Shown one piece after another: positions 25,452 through 33,889 of a stretch of 64,000 nucleotides of DNA. The translations under genes and the position numbers were made by a program. The first letter of the stretch is position 1, and each line of letters begins with the position of its first letter. Below the pieces are notes generated by a model, which did not search any database, was not told the origin of the DNA, and worked only from the letters and a program-made list of their open reading frames with translations. Origin of the DNA: G963422745 sp963422745 (GTDB taxonomy: Bacteria > Actinomycetota > Acidimicrobiia > Acidimicrobiales > Aldehydirespiratoraceae); the NCBI GenBank assembly GCA_963422745.1, contig OY730477.1, forward strand, positions 372,001 to 436,000, written 5' to 3'.

Positions 25452-25828
25452 AACTTCACACTGTCAGCTCATACATCACGGGAACACATCGTTTCCGCGC
25501 CTGGCTGCTATGGCGAACCCGTTCGGATCCGGCTCGGTGGCTGGTTCTTTGGCTGCTCCTACGCACTTTGCGAGTATGGCGAACCTGGTCTGTGAATTAC
25601 CATAGGAAAAAGCTGGGGAAATCCGCACTAACGTGAGGAAACTCAGCCGCATTATGTGGACCTGCTAGGGAACAGTCACGGATTTGTTGTGGACAAGCGG
25701 GGTATCTGTCCACAAGAAATGTCCACAAAGCCTGTGTTCGACCAATTGTCGAGAGTGTGGATAACCCCTTAGTTCGTCCACAACCCGTAGATGCTGCGAG
25801 ACCGGAAATTAGACAGCACCGCGGGGCC
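25452..25828 (-). promoter_or_regulatory. dnaB upstream region with a cluster of DnaA-box-like sites
   Basis: A 377-base spacer between rplI and dnaB. DnaA-box-like 9-mers lie at 25688-25696 (TGTGGACAA), 25706-25714 (CTGTCCACA), 25719-25727 (ATGTCCACA), 25756-25764 (TGTGGATAA, a perfect match to the reverse of TTATCCACA) and 25774-25782 (TCGTCCACA). They lie 240-330 bases upstream of dnaB in both orientations. Nothing else was recognised. Confidence 0.65.
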
Positions 25829-26275
25829 TCATAGGTTGACAACCTCAATGGTGATCGGGAACTCAACCTCAGCATGGAGCTTACACATGGCCATGGCCGA
25901 ACCTAATTCCTTCAAAGGTGACTCCAGCGAGAGTTTCCGACGGTCAATAACAATACGTGCCTGTTGTTCAACAGCGGCCACAATGTCAGCAGCTCCAACC
26001 GAACCGAACAACCGGCCAGCCTCACTGGCTTTGGCAGCCACAGTTATGACCATCGGCACCAGGGTGGTCGCCACCCGCTCGGCTTGTGCACGGTCGGCTG
26101 CGTTCCGCCGTGCAGCAGCGGACCGCATTGCCTCCGCCTGTCTCTCAATTCCCTTGGAGGCCTTGATGGCAAGGCCCTTGGGACATAGATAATTCCGGAA
26201 GTAGCCAGCTGCTACATCAAGTTGATCACCTTTGCTGCCAAGACCGCTCACATCATCGCGAAGAATGATCTTCAT
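25829..26275 (-). CDS. rplI: 50S ribosomal protein L9
   Basis: 148 residues. The N-terminal bL9 signature (MKIILRDDVSGLGSKGD, then AAGYFRNYLCPKGLA) is followed by a long connecting helix and the C-terminal domain (GRLFGSVGAADIVAAV). Its ATG overlaps the rpsR stop by four bases, so the two are coupled. Confidence 0.97.
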   Translation of the reverse strand: MKIILRDDVSGLGSKGDQLDVAAGYFRNYLCPKGLAIKASKGIERQAEAMRSAAARRNAADRAQAERVATTLVPMVITVAAKASEAGRLFGSVGAADIVAAVEQQARIVIDRRKLSLESPLKELGSAMAMCKLHAEVEFPITIEVVNL

Positions 26276-26691
26276 CTCTTCGCCTCCGCAGACCTGCGAT
26301 CTGCCTGGGTCGCTTCAGACGATTCGAAATCAACGTCGGAGGTATCAGCACCGTCGACTCTGCTTGATCCCGACGATCGCGACATCGAATTAGGCTGGCG
26401 ACCACGATCACGTTCGCCGCGGCTGCTGCGCTGAGTCGTGACCCGTGTGCTGTAGGGCAATAGGGCCATCTCCCGGGCGATCTTTATGGCGTCGGCGCAC
26501 ATCTTTTGTTGCCGAGTCGAGTTGCCGGTCACGCGGCGGGAACGGATCTTGGAACGATCCGAAACAAACCGACGCAGAAGGCTGGCGTCTTTCCAGTCAA
26601 CGTAATCAATCTGCTCGCTGGTGAGAATGCTCACCTTTTTCTTGATGCGGCGGTGGTTGTCTTTGTTGTTCTTACCACGCTGATTTGTCAT
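26272..26691 (-). CDS. rpsR: 30S ribosomal protein S18 with long C-terminal tail
   Basis: 139 residues, against about 75-90 usual. The bS18 core is residues 15-84 (IDYVDWKDASLLRRFVSD, SKIRSRRVTGNSTRQQ, AIKIAREMALLPYS). The last 55 or so residues form a hydrophilic Ser/Arg/Asp tail. ATG 26691 is preceded by GGAGGCC, a clear ribosome-binding site. The frame is open upstream only through the 38-bp repeats. S18 pairs with S6 in the small subunit. Confidence 0.96.
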   Translation of the reverse strand: MTNQRGKNNKDNHRRIKKKVSILTSEQIDYVDWKDASLLRRFVSDRSKIRSRRVTGNSTRQQKMCADAIKIAREMALLPYSTRVTTQRSSRGERDRGRQPNSMSRSSGSSRVDGADTSDVDFESSEATQADRRSAEAKR

Positions 26692-26718
26692 GACTTTGGC
26701 CTCCACCTGCTCGTCGTC

Positions 26719-26820
26719 AATGCCGGGGAGCTGCAAACGAGAGCGTCGCCCGCCATCCCTGGGGAACTCCCTGTTGGGGAGTAATGCCGGGGAGCTGCAA
26801 ACGAGAGCGTCGCCCGCCAT
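26719..26820. repeat. Two 38-bp direct repeats flanking a hairpin
   Basis: Identical 38-bp copies at 26719-26756 and 26783-26820 (period 64) lie just upstream of rpsR. Between them is a perfect stem, ACTCCC-TGTTG-GGGAGT at 26766-26782. The block lies in the ssb-rpsR gap of the usual rpsF-ssb-rpsR-rplI operon. Confidence 0.9.
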
Positions 26821-26868
26821 AGTGCGAAGCGATGTCGTGTCGTCATTGATCCAACCCCGCCACGCTAC

Positions 26869-26893
26869 GTATCAATATTAAATCTATTGATAC
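26869..26893. promoter_or_regulatory. Perfect 9-bp inverted repeat in an AT-rich patch
   Basis: GTATCAATA at 26869-26877 and TATTGATAC at 26885-26893 with a 7-nt spacer TTAAATC, 65 bases downstream of the ssb stop. It could be an operator or promoter element for rpsR-rplI, or a weak terminator without a U tract. The AT-richness stands out from its surroundings. Confidence 0.55.
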
Positions 26894-26958
26894 CAAATCC
26901 TGCGCGCGAATCTCCATACCGAGCCACGATTCGAGCGGCCACATTCGCCGAAGAACCA

Positions 26959-27453
26959 CTAAAAGGGCTCCTCGTCCATGTTGTAGGAACCGGAATCTGC
27001 CTTCGCAGCGTGCTTTGATCGCCCCCCATCGGTGCTGTACGAGGATGAGTCTCGACCGCGGGACCGATGATCACCACCACGTCCGCCGCCGCCACGGTCA
27101 CTTCTGAACTCGTTGCGTGTCACCTTCGCGGCAGCCCAACGCAGGCTCGGCGCCACCTCATCCGCGACGATCTCTATCTTGGAGCGGCGATCGCCGCTCT
27201 GGCTCTCCCAGGATCGCTGCGACAAGGTGCCGAGCACAACCACACGACTTCCCTTTTCGAGAGACTCAGAGACGTTTTCGGCCAACGACCCAAAACATGA
27301 GATCTCAAAGAAGGAGACCTCCTCCTCGCCGTCCTGGCGGCGCTTGTTCCAAGCCAACCCAAAGTTGACGACGGCGGTCCCGTTCGCCGTGAACCGCATT
27401 TCGGGGTCGCGGGTAATATTGCCCACCACGTTGACGTTGTTGTTGAGTCCCAC
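26959..27453 (-). CDS. ssb: Single-stranded DNA-binding protein
   Basis: A 164-residue SSB with the OB-fold N-terminal part (VNVVGNITRDPEMRFTANG, FFEISCFGSLAENV, KGSRVVVLGTL). A Gly/Arg/Ser-rich linker (RGGGGRGGDHRSRGRD) and the acidic protein-interaction tip DEEPF follow. GTG 27453 is chosen because GGAGG lies nine bases upstream; the open frame continues into rpsF. It follows rpsF by 19 bases. Confidence 0.95.
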   Translation of the reverse strand: MGLNNNVNVVGNITRDPEMRFTANGTAVVNFGLAWNKRRQDGEEEVSFFEISCFGSLAENVSESLEKGSRVVVLGTLSQRSWESQSGDRRSKIEIVADEVAPSLRWAAAKVTRNEFRSDRGGGGRGGDHRSRGRDSSSYSTDGGRSKHAAKADSGSYNMDEEPF

Positions 27454-27472
27454 GATGTTGATCCTCCCTGAA

Positions 27473-27817
27473 TCAGCTGACCGCAGCTGGCGCGGCGTCA
27501 CCCAGCAAGCCACGACGAGTGGCCTCGTGCTCCGGGAGACGGAAGAGTTTGTGGCGGACGATGTCATCCGCTAGACGAAGCCGACGTTCGCAGCCGGGCA
27601 GACCCGGGTTCTCGGTAACGATCTCGAACACGATGTAGGTGCCTTCGTTCTTGTGGTCGATCTCGTAGGCGAACCTGCGCCGACCCCAGTTATCGGTAGA
27701 CGCAACCGTACCCCCCTCGTCAACGATTAGGCCTTCGATACGGGAAATCACCGGCTCAACATCGTCCTCAGCAACATCACCATCAACGATTACCATTAAT
27801 TCATACGCTCTGTGCAT
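27473..27817 (-). CDS. rpsF: 30S ribosomal protein S6
   Basis: 114 residues. It begins MHRAYELMVIVDGDV, with RRRFAYEIDHKNEGTYIVFE near residue 45-65 and VRHKLFRLPEHE near the end, as in bS6. A strong AGGAGGT ribosome-binding site lies just upstream within a possible small hairpin. First gene of the rpsF-ssb transcript. Confidence 0.96.
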   Translation of the reverse strand: MHRAYELMVIVDGDVAEDDVEPVISRIEGLIVDEGGTVASTDNWGRRRFAYEIDHKNEGTYIVFEIVTENPGLPGCERRLRLADDIVRHKLFRLPEHEATRRGLLGDAAPAAVS

Positions 27818-27895
27818 GAGGCGGCACCTCCTATGGACCCGACCCGGCCGGTGCCCCTTTCAGCGGGGCAGGTGTGTTTGCCCGACCCTTACTCG
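27818..27895 (-). promoter_or_regulatory. rpsF leader, possible S6:S18-binding RNA motif
   Basis: The minus-strand leader has a hairpin GCCCC-GCTGAAA-GGGGC (27869-27853 read backwards). It is flanked by CACACCT upstream and ACCGG downstream, followed by AGGAGGT and the rpsF start. Position and flanking elements resemble the autoregulatory leader bound by S6:S18 in many bacteria. Not checked against a covariance model. The rest of the 255-base spacer to pntAA shows nothing else. Confidence 0.45.
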
Positions 27896-28072
27896 GACGA
27901 CCTTTGCCAGGGCCTCGACACGTTATCGGCATTCGTTCATTGATCCGCACCCCTGCTTGCAACCATCGCCCAGGCGACACAACTCGAGCCGAACGGACAC
28001 AGAGCGAACATAACAACGATCACCAGGTAATGGGACGCACGGATAAAGCCCAATCAGATAGCCTCGGCCGTC

Positions 28073-29221
28073 GTGCGTATCGCGGTCTTGGCCGGGAACC
28101 AACCCGGCGAGCAAAGGGTAGCTTTGACGCCCGCCGCCGTTGAAACGCTCGTTGACGAAGCTCACCGCGTCACCGTCGAAACCGGCGCCGGTGCTGGGAT
28201 CCGGGCCGGTGACAGCGACTATCGCTCGGCAGGCGCGCAGATCGCAGCCAACAGATCCGATGCAATCAAAGGTGCCGACCTCCTCGTTTCGATTAGTTAC
28301 ACGGGCGCAGGCGAGGTTTGCGAGCAGCACACGGTGGTAGCACTTCTTGATCCGCTCCGGTATCCGCAGCGGATCTCGGAATTGGCCCGCGCTGGTGCCA
28401 CGGCACTTTCGCTTGACCTTGTCCCGCGCATCAGCCGAGCTCAGACGATGGATGTGTTATCGTCAATGGCCACGGTGGCCGGGTACCAGGCCGCGCTCGT
28501 GGCAGCCGAACGACTCGGTCGCATGTTCCCGATGATGATGACCGCCGCTGGCACGGTTCTGCCAGCTCGAGTGCTGGTGATCGGAGCCGGGGTTGCAGGC
28601 CTGCAAGCCATAGCCACAGCTCGCCGGATCGGCGCGGTGGTGTACGGTTATGATGTTCGACCGGCCGCCACCGAACAGATCACCTCGCTCGGTGCCAAAG
28701 CCATTGATCTCGGCGCAACAACCGCTGCTGGCGATCCCGGTGGTTACGCCAAGGCGATCGACGAAGACGAGCAATCCAAACGACGCAAAGCCCTCGTCCC
28801 TCACGTAGCCGCGGCGGACGTGGTGATCACCACCGCGGCCGTACCCGGCGCAGACGCACCGCTGATTCTCACCACAGCCATGATCGAAGAGATGCTCCCG
28901 GGGTCTCTGATAGTCGACATCGTCGCCGATCAGGGAGGCAACTGTGATCTCACCCAACCCGATACCGAGGTAACCCATTGCGGTGTCACAATTCTCGGAC
29001 CTACCAAACTCGAATCTGGAGTTGCACGAACCGCTGCGCAGATGTTCGCCAACAACCTGACGGCCTTGATTCGCCATCTCTGCGACGATGACCAGAATCT
29101 GGTGATCGACCCGAAGAATGAGATCACGTCGGCCATGCTTGTGGCCCATCACGGGGCTGTCGTACACGACGCAGTCAAGAAGGCCGTCGCACACGCCGAG
29201 GCCGGGGAGGCCGGATCGTGA
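28073..29221 (+). CDS. pntAA: Proton-translocating NAD(P) transhydrogenase, NAD-binding alpha-1 subunit
   Basis: A 382-residue soluble subunit (domain I). Features include GNQPGEQRVALTPAAVETL at the start, VVALLDPLRYPQ near 90, and the NAD-binding GAGVAGLQAIATARRIGA near 170. VPGADAPLILTTAMIEEM lies near 260, and DIVADQGGNCDLT near 285. With the next two genes it couples hydride transfer between NADH and NADP+ to proton flux. GTG 28073 gives the family start. Confidence 0.95.
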   Translation: MRIAVLAGNQPGEQRVALTPAAVETLVDEAHRVTVETGAGAGIRAGDSDYRSAGAQIAANRSDAIKGADLLVSISYTGAGEVCEQHTVVALLDPLRYPQRISELARAGATALSLDLVPRISRAQTMDVLSSMATVAGYQAALVAAERLGRMFPMMMTAAGTVLPARVLVIGAGVAGLQAIATARRIGAVVYGYDVRPAATEQITSLGAKAIDLGATTAAGDPGGYAKAIDEDEQSKRRKALVPHVAAADVVITTAAVPGADAPLILTTAMIEEMLPGSLIVDIVADQGGNCDLTQPDTEVTHCGVTILGPTKLESGVARTAAQMFANNLTALIRHLCDDDQNLVIDPKNEITSAMLVAHHGAVVHDAVKKAVAHAEAGEAGS

Positions 29222-29589
29222 CATTCATCATGGCTTCGACGTTGTTCGTGTTGGCCGTGCTGCTAGGCGTCGAACTCATCACCAAAGTGCCGCCAACCCT
29301 GCACACGCCGTTGATGTCGGGGTCGAACGCCATCTCGGGAATCACGCTCATTGGTGCCCTCGTCTCCGCCGGAACTGATCACCGCACGCTCACTACGGCG
29401 CTCGCCTTTGGTGCTGTAGTGCTGGCCACAATCAACGTCGTGGGCGGGTTCTGGGTGACTGACCGGATGTTGACGATGTTCACACTTCGGCGGCGTCCAC
29501 GTAAGACACGGTTGGAGGGGACCGGGAGCGACAGGTCGCCGGACCCGAGCACCAACTCGGACCCAAACAGCCAAAGCGACAGCACATGA
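29218..29589 (+). CDS. pntAB: NAD(P) transhydrogenase, membrane alpha-2 subunit
   Basis: A 123-residue membrane subunit. Three hydrophobic helices include KVPPTLHTPLMSGSNAISG and ATINVVGGFWVTDRMLTMF, the characteristic signature of this domain II part. The last 35 residues are a hydrophilic tail. The GTG start overlaps the pntAA stop by four bases and the stop overlaps the pntB ATG by four bases. Confidence 0.95.
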   Translation: MTFIMASTLFVLAVLLGVELITKVPPTLHTPLMSGSNAISGITLIGALVSAGTDHRTLTTALAFGAVVLATINVVGGFWVTDRMLTMFTLRRRPRKTRLEGTGSDRSPDPSTNSDPNSQSDST

Positions 29590-30977
29590 GTCGTGCGGAC
29601 GCCATAGCCGTCGGCTACCTGATTGCGGCTGTCTTGTTCATTGTAGGGCTCAAAGGCCTGGGTCGGCCCAGTACCGCCAGACGAGGCAACCTGCGCGGAG
29701 CCGCCGGGATGATGGTCGCGGTTGTGGTCACCTTGGCGGACCAGGCGATCGTTTCGTATTGGGTCCTGGGCGCGGGGCTGGCCGTGGGCACGGCCGTGGG
29801 TGTCTTGCTTGCCGTCAAAGTCCAGATGACTGCGATGCCGGAACTTGTGGCTCTTTTCAACGGGTTCGGCGGGGCGGCATCGGCCCTTGTGGCAACCGCA
29901 TCCTTCGTGGAGGACATCGACCACGGAGGCATCACCGACCGCACTGCGGTGGCGGCAACGGCCACCGTCTTCATCGGGGCGCTCACCTTTACCGGTTCGG
30001 TGATCGCTTTCTTGAAACTGCGGGAGTCGCTTGCGTGGTCCGGGTTCAGTGGTATCGGAATATTCAACGCTGCCATTGGTTTGGTTGGGGCTTTCCTCGC
30101 TGGGATCGTTATCGCTGAGCCCAGCGAGGACATGTGGCTTCGGGTCTTGATCGCGATGGGCGTGCTGGGTGCGCTTGCAGGTGTTGGTTTGGTCGTACGC
30201 ATAGGCGGTGCCGACATGCCGGTAGTTATCGCCCTGCTCAACTCGTTGTCGGGGTTGGCTGCCTCTGCGGCTGGCTTCGTGCTTGACAACACATTGTTGA
30301 TCGTGGCGGGATCGCTGGTAGGGGCCAGTGGATTGATCCTCACCCAAATCATGTGCGTCGCCATGAACCGCAGCGCTTTCGATGTGGTGTTCTCGAAGCC
30401 CACAACAACTGCGACGGACTCGACCCAAGGCAGTTTCTACGGCGGAAGGGTCAAGTCGGCGACCCCTGAGGATGTGGGGATGCTCCTTGAGACAGCGTCG
30501 AGGGTTGTGATCGTGCCCGGCTATGGCCTGGCCGTGGCTCAGGCTCAGCACGCTGTACGCCAACTAACGAACGCTCTGGAGGCACTTGATATTGAGGTGG
30601 TCTTCGCCATCCATCCGGTGGCCGGGCGCATGCCGGGTCAGATGAATGTCCTTCTGGCCGAAGCGGAGATCGACTACGACAAGCTCATCGAGATGGACGC
30701 CGCCAATTCGACGTTCGCCCAAACCGATGTCGCCATAGTGCTCGGTGCCAACGACATCGTGAACCCGCTGGCTCGCACCGATCCCGACTGCCCCATCGCC
30801 GGTATGCCGATCCTCAACGTCGATGAGGCTCGTACGGTCGTGGTGATCAAACGCTCGCTCAGTCCCGGATTCGCCGGGATCGAAAACCCGCTGTTCGCGG
30901 CGGACAATGCAGTCATGTTGTTCGGGGACGGCAAGCAGGCAGTGGCCGATATCACCAAGGCTCTCACAGACGGCTGA
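29586..30977 (+). CDS. pntB: NAD(P) transhydrogenase beta subunit
   Basis: 463 residues. The N-terminal half has eight or so membrane helices (including LVALFNGFGGAASALVA). The C-terminal NADP-binding domain contains VVIVPGYGLAVAQAQHAV, FAIHPVAGRMPGQMNVLLAEA and VAIVLGANDIVNP. Completes the three-gene transhydrogenase, a source of NADPH for biosynthesis and thioredoxin. The 49-base convergent spacer to panB holds only a weak ACGTC/GACGT stem. Confidence 0.96.
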   Translation: MSRADAIAVGYLIAAVLFIVGLKGLGRPSTARRGNLRGAAGMMVAVVVTLADQAIVSYWVLGAGLAVGTAVGVLLAVKVQMTAMPELVALFNGFGGAASALVATASFVEDIDHGGITDRTAVAATATVFIGALTFTGSVIAFLKLRESLAWSGFSGIGIFNAAIGLVGAFLAGIVIAEPSEDMWLRVLIAMGVLGALAGVGLVVRIGGADMPVVIALLNSLSGLAASAAGFVLDNTLLIVAGSLVGASGLILTQIMCVAMNRSAFDVVFSKPTTTATDSTQGSFYGGRVKSATPEDVGMLLETASRVVIVPGYGLAVAQAQHAVRQLTNALEALDIEVVFAIHPVAGRMPGQMNVLLAEAEIDYDKLIEMDAANSTFAQTDVAIVLGANDIVNPLARTDPDCPIAGMPILNVDEARTVVVIKRSLSPGFAGIENPLFAADNAVMLFGDGKQAVADITKALTDG

Positions 30978-31026
30978 ACAAGCCGCCACGTCACCCGGAC
31001 GTCGCGTTTGGGCTGTGCGGTGATGC

Positions 31027-31848
31027 CTACAACTGCTCTCCTTGGGGCATTTGGTAGGACTCACTGTCGGTCGGGAATGCGCCGGACCTCACGTCTCGAG
31101 CAAAGGCCCCAATGGCTGTCACCGCTGCTGTTGTAAGATCGGTGTAGCGCCGAACGAATTTCGGGGCACGTCCGGTTTCGAGGCCCAACAGATCGTGAAA
31201 GACCAGAACCTGTCCGTCGGTGTGCATTCCCGCACCGATCCCGATCGTGGGGATCGTGACAGCGGCAGTTACTGCTGCGGCCACCGGAACCGGCACCCCT
31301 TCGAGCACCAATGCATAGCAACCGACGTGTTCGAGTGACTTGGCGGCTTGGATCAGTTTGCGGGCGTGGTCGGCACGGCGGGCTTGCACCTTGAACCCTC
31401 CCATCGCATGCACGGACTGCGGGGTAAGCCCGATGTGGCCCATTACGGGGATCTCCGCAGCGATGATCCGTTCAATCATCGGCAGCCGCTTGCGACCTCC
31501 TTCAAGCTTTACTGTCTCCGCACCGGCTCTTATCAGGCGGGCGGCATTGCGGACTGTGTCTTCACATGAGACGTGATAGCTCATCCACGGCATGTCGGCC
31601 ACGATGTGGCTGTCCGGGTCGGCCCGAGCCACCGCGGCGGTGTGGTGCACCATGTCGGCGATGGTGACTTTCAGCGTGTCCGGATAGCCGAGCACCACCA
31701 TTGCAACCGAGTCGCCCACCAAGATGATGTCCGCTCCGGCTTTACCTGCGATGCGCGCACCGGGTGCGTCATACGCAGTGACCATCACGAGGGGTTCGTT
31801 GCCGTCGCATACCTTGCGGGAGGCGATTTGAGGCGCGGAGAGGCTCAT
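31027..31848 (-). CDS. panB: 3-methyl-2-oxobutanoate hydroxymethyltransferase
   Basis: A 273-residue TIM-barrel enzyme making ketopantoate from ketoisovalerate and methylene-tetrahydrofolate for pantothenate and CoA. Motifs: VMVTAYDAPGARIA, ILVGDSVAMVVLG (metal ligand Asp), ETVKLEGG (about 117), VMGHIGLTPQSVHAMGGFKVQ and IGIGAG. ATG 31848 follows AAAGGAGAA. Standalone, convergent with pntB. Confidence 0.96.
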   Translation of the reverse strand: MSLSAPQIASRKVCDGNEPLVMVTAYDAPGARIAGKAGADIILVGDSVAMVVLGYPDTLKVTIADMVHHTAAVARADPDSHIVADMPWMSYHVSCEDTVRNAARLIRAGAETVKLEGGRKRLPMIERIIAAEIPVMGHIGLTPQSVHAMGGFKVQARRADHARKLIQAAKSLEHVGCYALVLEGVPVPVAAAVTAAVTIPTIGIGAGMHTDGQVLVFHDLLGLETGRAPKFVRRYTDLTTAAVTAIGAFARDVRSGAFPTDSESYQMPQGEQL

Positions 31849-32012
31849 TGTCGTTCTCCTTTTCCCGTCCGGCGCGTTGAGCTGCCGGCAGTGATCCGAA
31901 GCATAACCTACGTTTGCTTGGCCCTGCCCACGGTTACCGCAGCCTTACGTGTGTGGCTAACAGAACCCACCAAGCCGAGAATCAAACGTCGATAACGATC
32001 CGGGCGTGTCGG
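31849..32012. other. panB upstream region
   Basis: About 160 bases upstream of panB on the minus strand, leading into the 20-bp array. The panB ribosome-binding site lies here; no other element was recognised. Confidence 0.4.
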
Positions 32013-32130
32013 ACACCTACACCGCCAGCCAGACACCAACACCACCAATCAAACACCTACACCACCAGCCAGACACCAACATCGCCAGCCAGACACCTAC
32101 ATCACCAATCAGACACCTACATCACCAGCC
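32013..32130. repeat. Six tandem copies of a 20-bp unit
   Basis: Units of the type ACACCTACACCGCCAGCCAG start at 32013, 32033, 32053, 32073, 32093 and 32113 (last one shortened), with substitutions at a few positions. C- and A-rich on the + strand. The DUF5318 stop codon lies inside the fifth unit, so the array runs from that gene's 3-prime end into the panB upstream spacer. Confidence 0.93.
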
Positions 32131-32585
32131 CCGCCCCGGGGGTGCTGCTTTCCGCCGATCTGACACGCCCGGATCAGGTGATTCCAATGACAGCTTGTGC
32201 ATATCTCCACGAAATATCCCTGGCTGGGGGTTTTACGCGCGGCCAGGCGAGCCATTTCCTTGGCGGAGCTGACGCAACGACCGTGGCTTGGCAACCGCGG
32301 ACCGAACACATAGGTGACCTCAACCAGGTACTGCTGCTCGCAGACAGGGCAGGGCCGGGTCGTAGTCGTGCCGCAGAACTCGGCGTTTCGCTGCAGTTCA
32401 CGCTGAGCGTCACAGATCTGCTCCCGGGTCAGACGCCCCTCACGCCAAGCCCGAACGGTCGCCTCACGGGCCAGTCGGTAGTCAACGTCAGCATCAGACC
32501 CCGGAAGCTTCACGGTCTGTAACGGTACTCTGCGGGCGTCTCCCGCCTTCGTCACCGGGATCGTGGACTCGGTAACGGCGTCCAT
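32109..32585 (-). CDS. DUF5318 family protein (actinobacterial)
   Basis: 158 residues. A helical N-terminal half (DYRLAREATVRAWREGRLTREQICDAQ) is followed by a zinc-ribbon-like module: CPVCEQQYLVEVTYVFG near residue 78 and VEICTSCHWNHLIRACQIGG near the end, supplying four cysteines. This matches the conserved actinobacterial DUF5318 family found near the origin. The last residues are encoded by the 20-bp repeat. Function unknown; metal binding is inferred. Confidence 0.8.
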   Translation of the reverse strand: MDAVTESTIPVTKAGDARRVPLQTVKLPGSDADVDYRLAREATVRAWREGRLTREQICDAQRELQRNAEFCGTTTTRPCPVCEQQYLVEVTYVFGPRLPSHGRCVSSAKEMARLAARKTPSQGYFVEICTSCHWNHLIRACQIGGKQHPRGGAGDVGV

Positions 32586-32608
32586 CCGAGCAGCGTGGCG
32601 CTGCGGTG

Positions 32609-33889
32609 TCAGACGTTGCGATCAACCCACCAGTCCCGCAGAGTGACCTTCGCCTCATCGGCGGTTTGTGGGCCCGAAGCAATTCGAACCTGTCGGAGCC
32701 AAGCCAGCGCTTCGCCGACAACAGGTCCGGGCTGCACCCCCAATTCGTCCAACACCTCGGTACCCGTGAGCGCCGCCGCGGGATTATCCAGGTCCGGTTC
32801 AGCGGCACGCAACACCATAAGACGTTCCCTGGATTCCTCGAGCCGGTCGGCGAATCCGAGCAGGTCCTCCAAACGACACCCCCGGGGAGTGCTCGCAGCC
32901 AATCCACGCAGCACCGGGTCGGTGATCACGTCAGGCACCGAACGCGCCGTGGAAAACCACTCGACCTGACCCCGTAACGTCGCCGAGGAACGTAGCGAAT
33001 TCATCACCTCGCCTGGTCGTTCGGCGTCCCACAACAGGGCCGCCCATCGTCGGGCGGGATCCGAGTTTGCGGAGCCTTCTAGGTTCGCCGCGCGTTTCGT
33101 GACGTTCACTGCATCCACCCTGGCGATCATCGCGGCGCATCTGTCGGGGTCTTCGGCCGTATTGGCCAGTTCCGGGATCAAATCGGCCAGCAGGCCGGTG
33201 CTGGCTAGAAGGGCCAGCCCGCGGCCCGGCGCCGGAAGCATCAACAACCTCTGGAGCTCATCTCGGATCCGTTCAACCGAAACGATCGCCATGCGAGCCA
33301 ACATCGTGGGTATGACCTCAAGCAGCGCCGCGGTGGGCTCAAACCCATAGCCCGCATGAAATCGCGCCGTGCGCAGCATCCGCAACGGATCGTCATGAAA
33401 CGATTCCCGGGGCTGCAGAGGCGTGCGCAACACCGAATGCTGCAAGTCGGCTCGACCGCCGAAAGGATCGATCAGGGTCCGGGTCGACAGATCCACCGCC
33501 ATGGCGTTGACTGTGAAATCGCGTCGCGAGAGGTCAGCAATGATGTCGTCGCCGAACTCAACAAAGGGTTTGCGTGAGTTCTTGTCGTAGCTCTCGGCGC
33601 GGTGTGTCGTAATCTCATAACGCCAACCGGAGATCACCGCTCCGATAGTGCCGAACCTCTGCCCTTGGTCCCACATGGCATCGGCAAGGTCCGCGAGCAG
33701 GACCTTGATCGCTTCTGGCCGGGCGTTGGTAGTGGCATCAACGTCAACTGCTGTGCCGGACAGGCCCAACATATGGTCTCTCACAACTCCGCCCACGAGG
33801 TACAAGCGATGGCCTGCCGCAGCGAATCGGTCGGTAACCGGACGCATCTCGTCGATCGTCGTATCAAGCGACGCTGGGAGAACTGTCAC
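32609..33889 (-). CDS. CCA tRNA nucleotidyltransferase / poly(A) polymerase family protein
   Basis: A 426-residue class II nucleotidyltransferase of the Cca/PcnA family. Motifs: LYLVGGVVRDHMLG (about 30), the DVD metal site, RRDFTVNAMAVD (about 122), DPLRMLRTARFHAGYGF (about 165) and SVERIRDELQRLL. It adds CCA to tRNA or tails RNA. The C-terminal HD phosphohydrolase motif usual in actinobacterial homologues reads ALLWDAERP in place of ALLHDIGKP, and the following histidines are absent. GTG start. Its start overlaps the stop of the HDAC-like gene by four bases. Confidence 0.9.
   Translation of the reverse strand: MTVLPASLDTTIDEMRPVTDRFAAAGHRLYLVGGVVRDHMLGLSGTAVDVDATTNARPEAIKVLLADLADAMWDQGQRFGTIGAVISGWRYEITTHRAESYDKNSRKPFVEFGDDIIADLSRRDFTVNAMAVDLSTRTLIDPFGGRADLQHSVLRTPLQPRESFHDDPLRMLRTARFHAGYGFEPTAALLEVIPTMLARMAIVSVERIRDELQRLLMLPAPGRGLALLASTGLLADLIPELANTAEDPDRCAAMIARVDAVNVTKRAANLEGSANSDPARRWAALLWDAERPGEVMNSLRSSATLRGQVEWFSTARSVPDVITDPVLRGLAASTPRGCRLEDLLGFADRLEESRERLMVLRAAEPDLDNPAAALTGTEVLDELGVQPGPVVGEALAWLRQVRIASGPQTADEAKVTLRDWWVDRNV

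Noticed and set aside
25510..25605. 31-residue ORF (MANPFGSGSV...) upstream of dnaB
   Set aside because: No ribosome-binding site or family resemblance; ATGGCGAACC is duplicated 66 bp apart and may explain it.
29379..30563. 394-residue open frame on the minus strand
   Set aside because: Antisense to pntAB/pntB, His- and Arg-rich without family resemblance; a GC-rich shadow of a well-identified gene.
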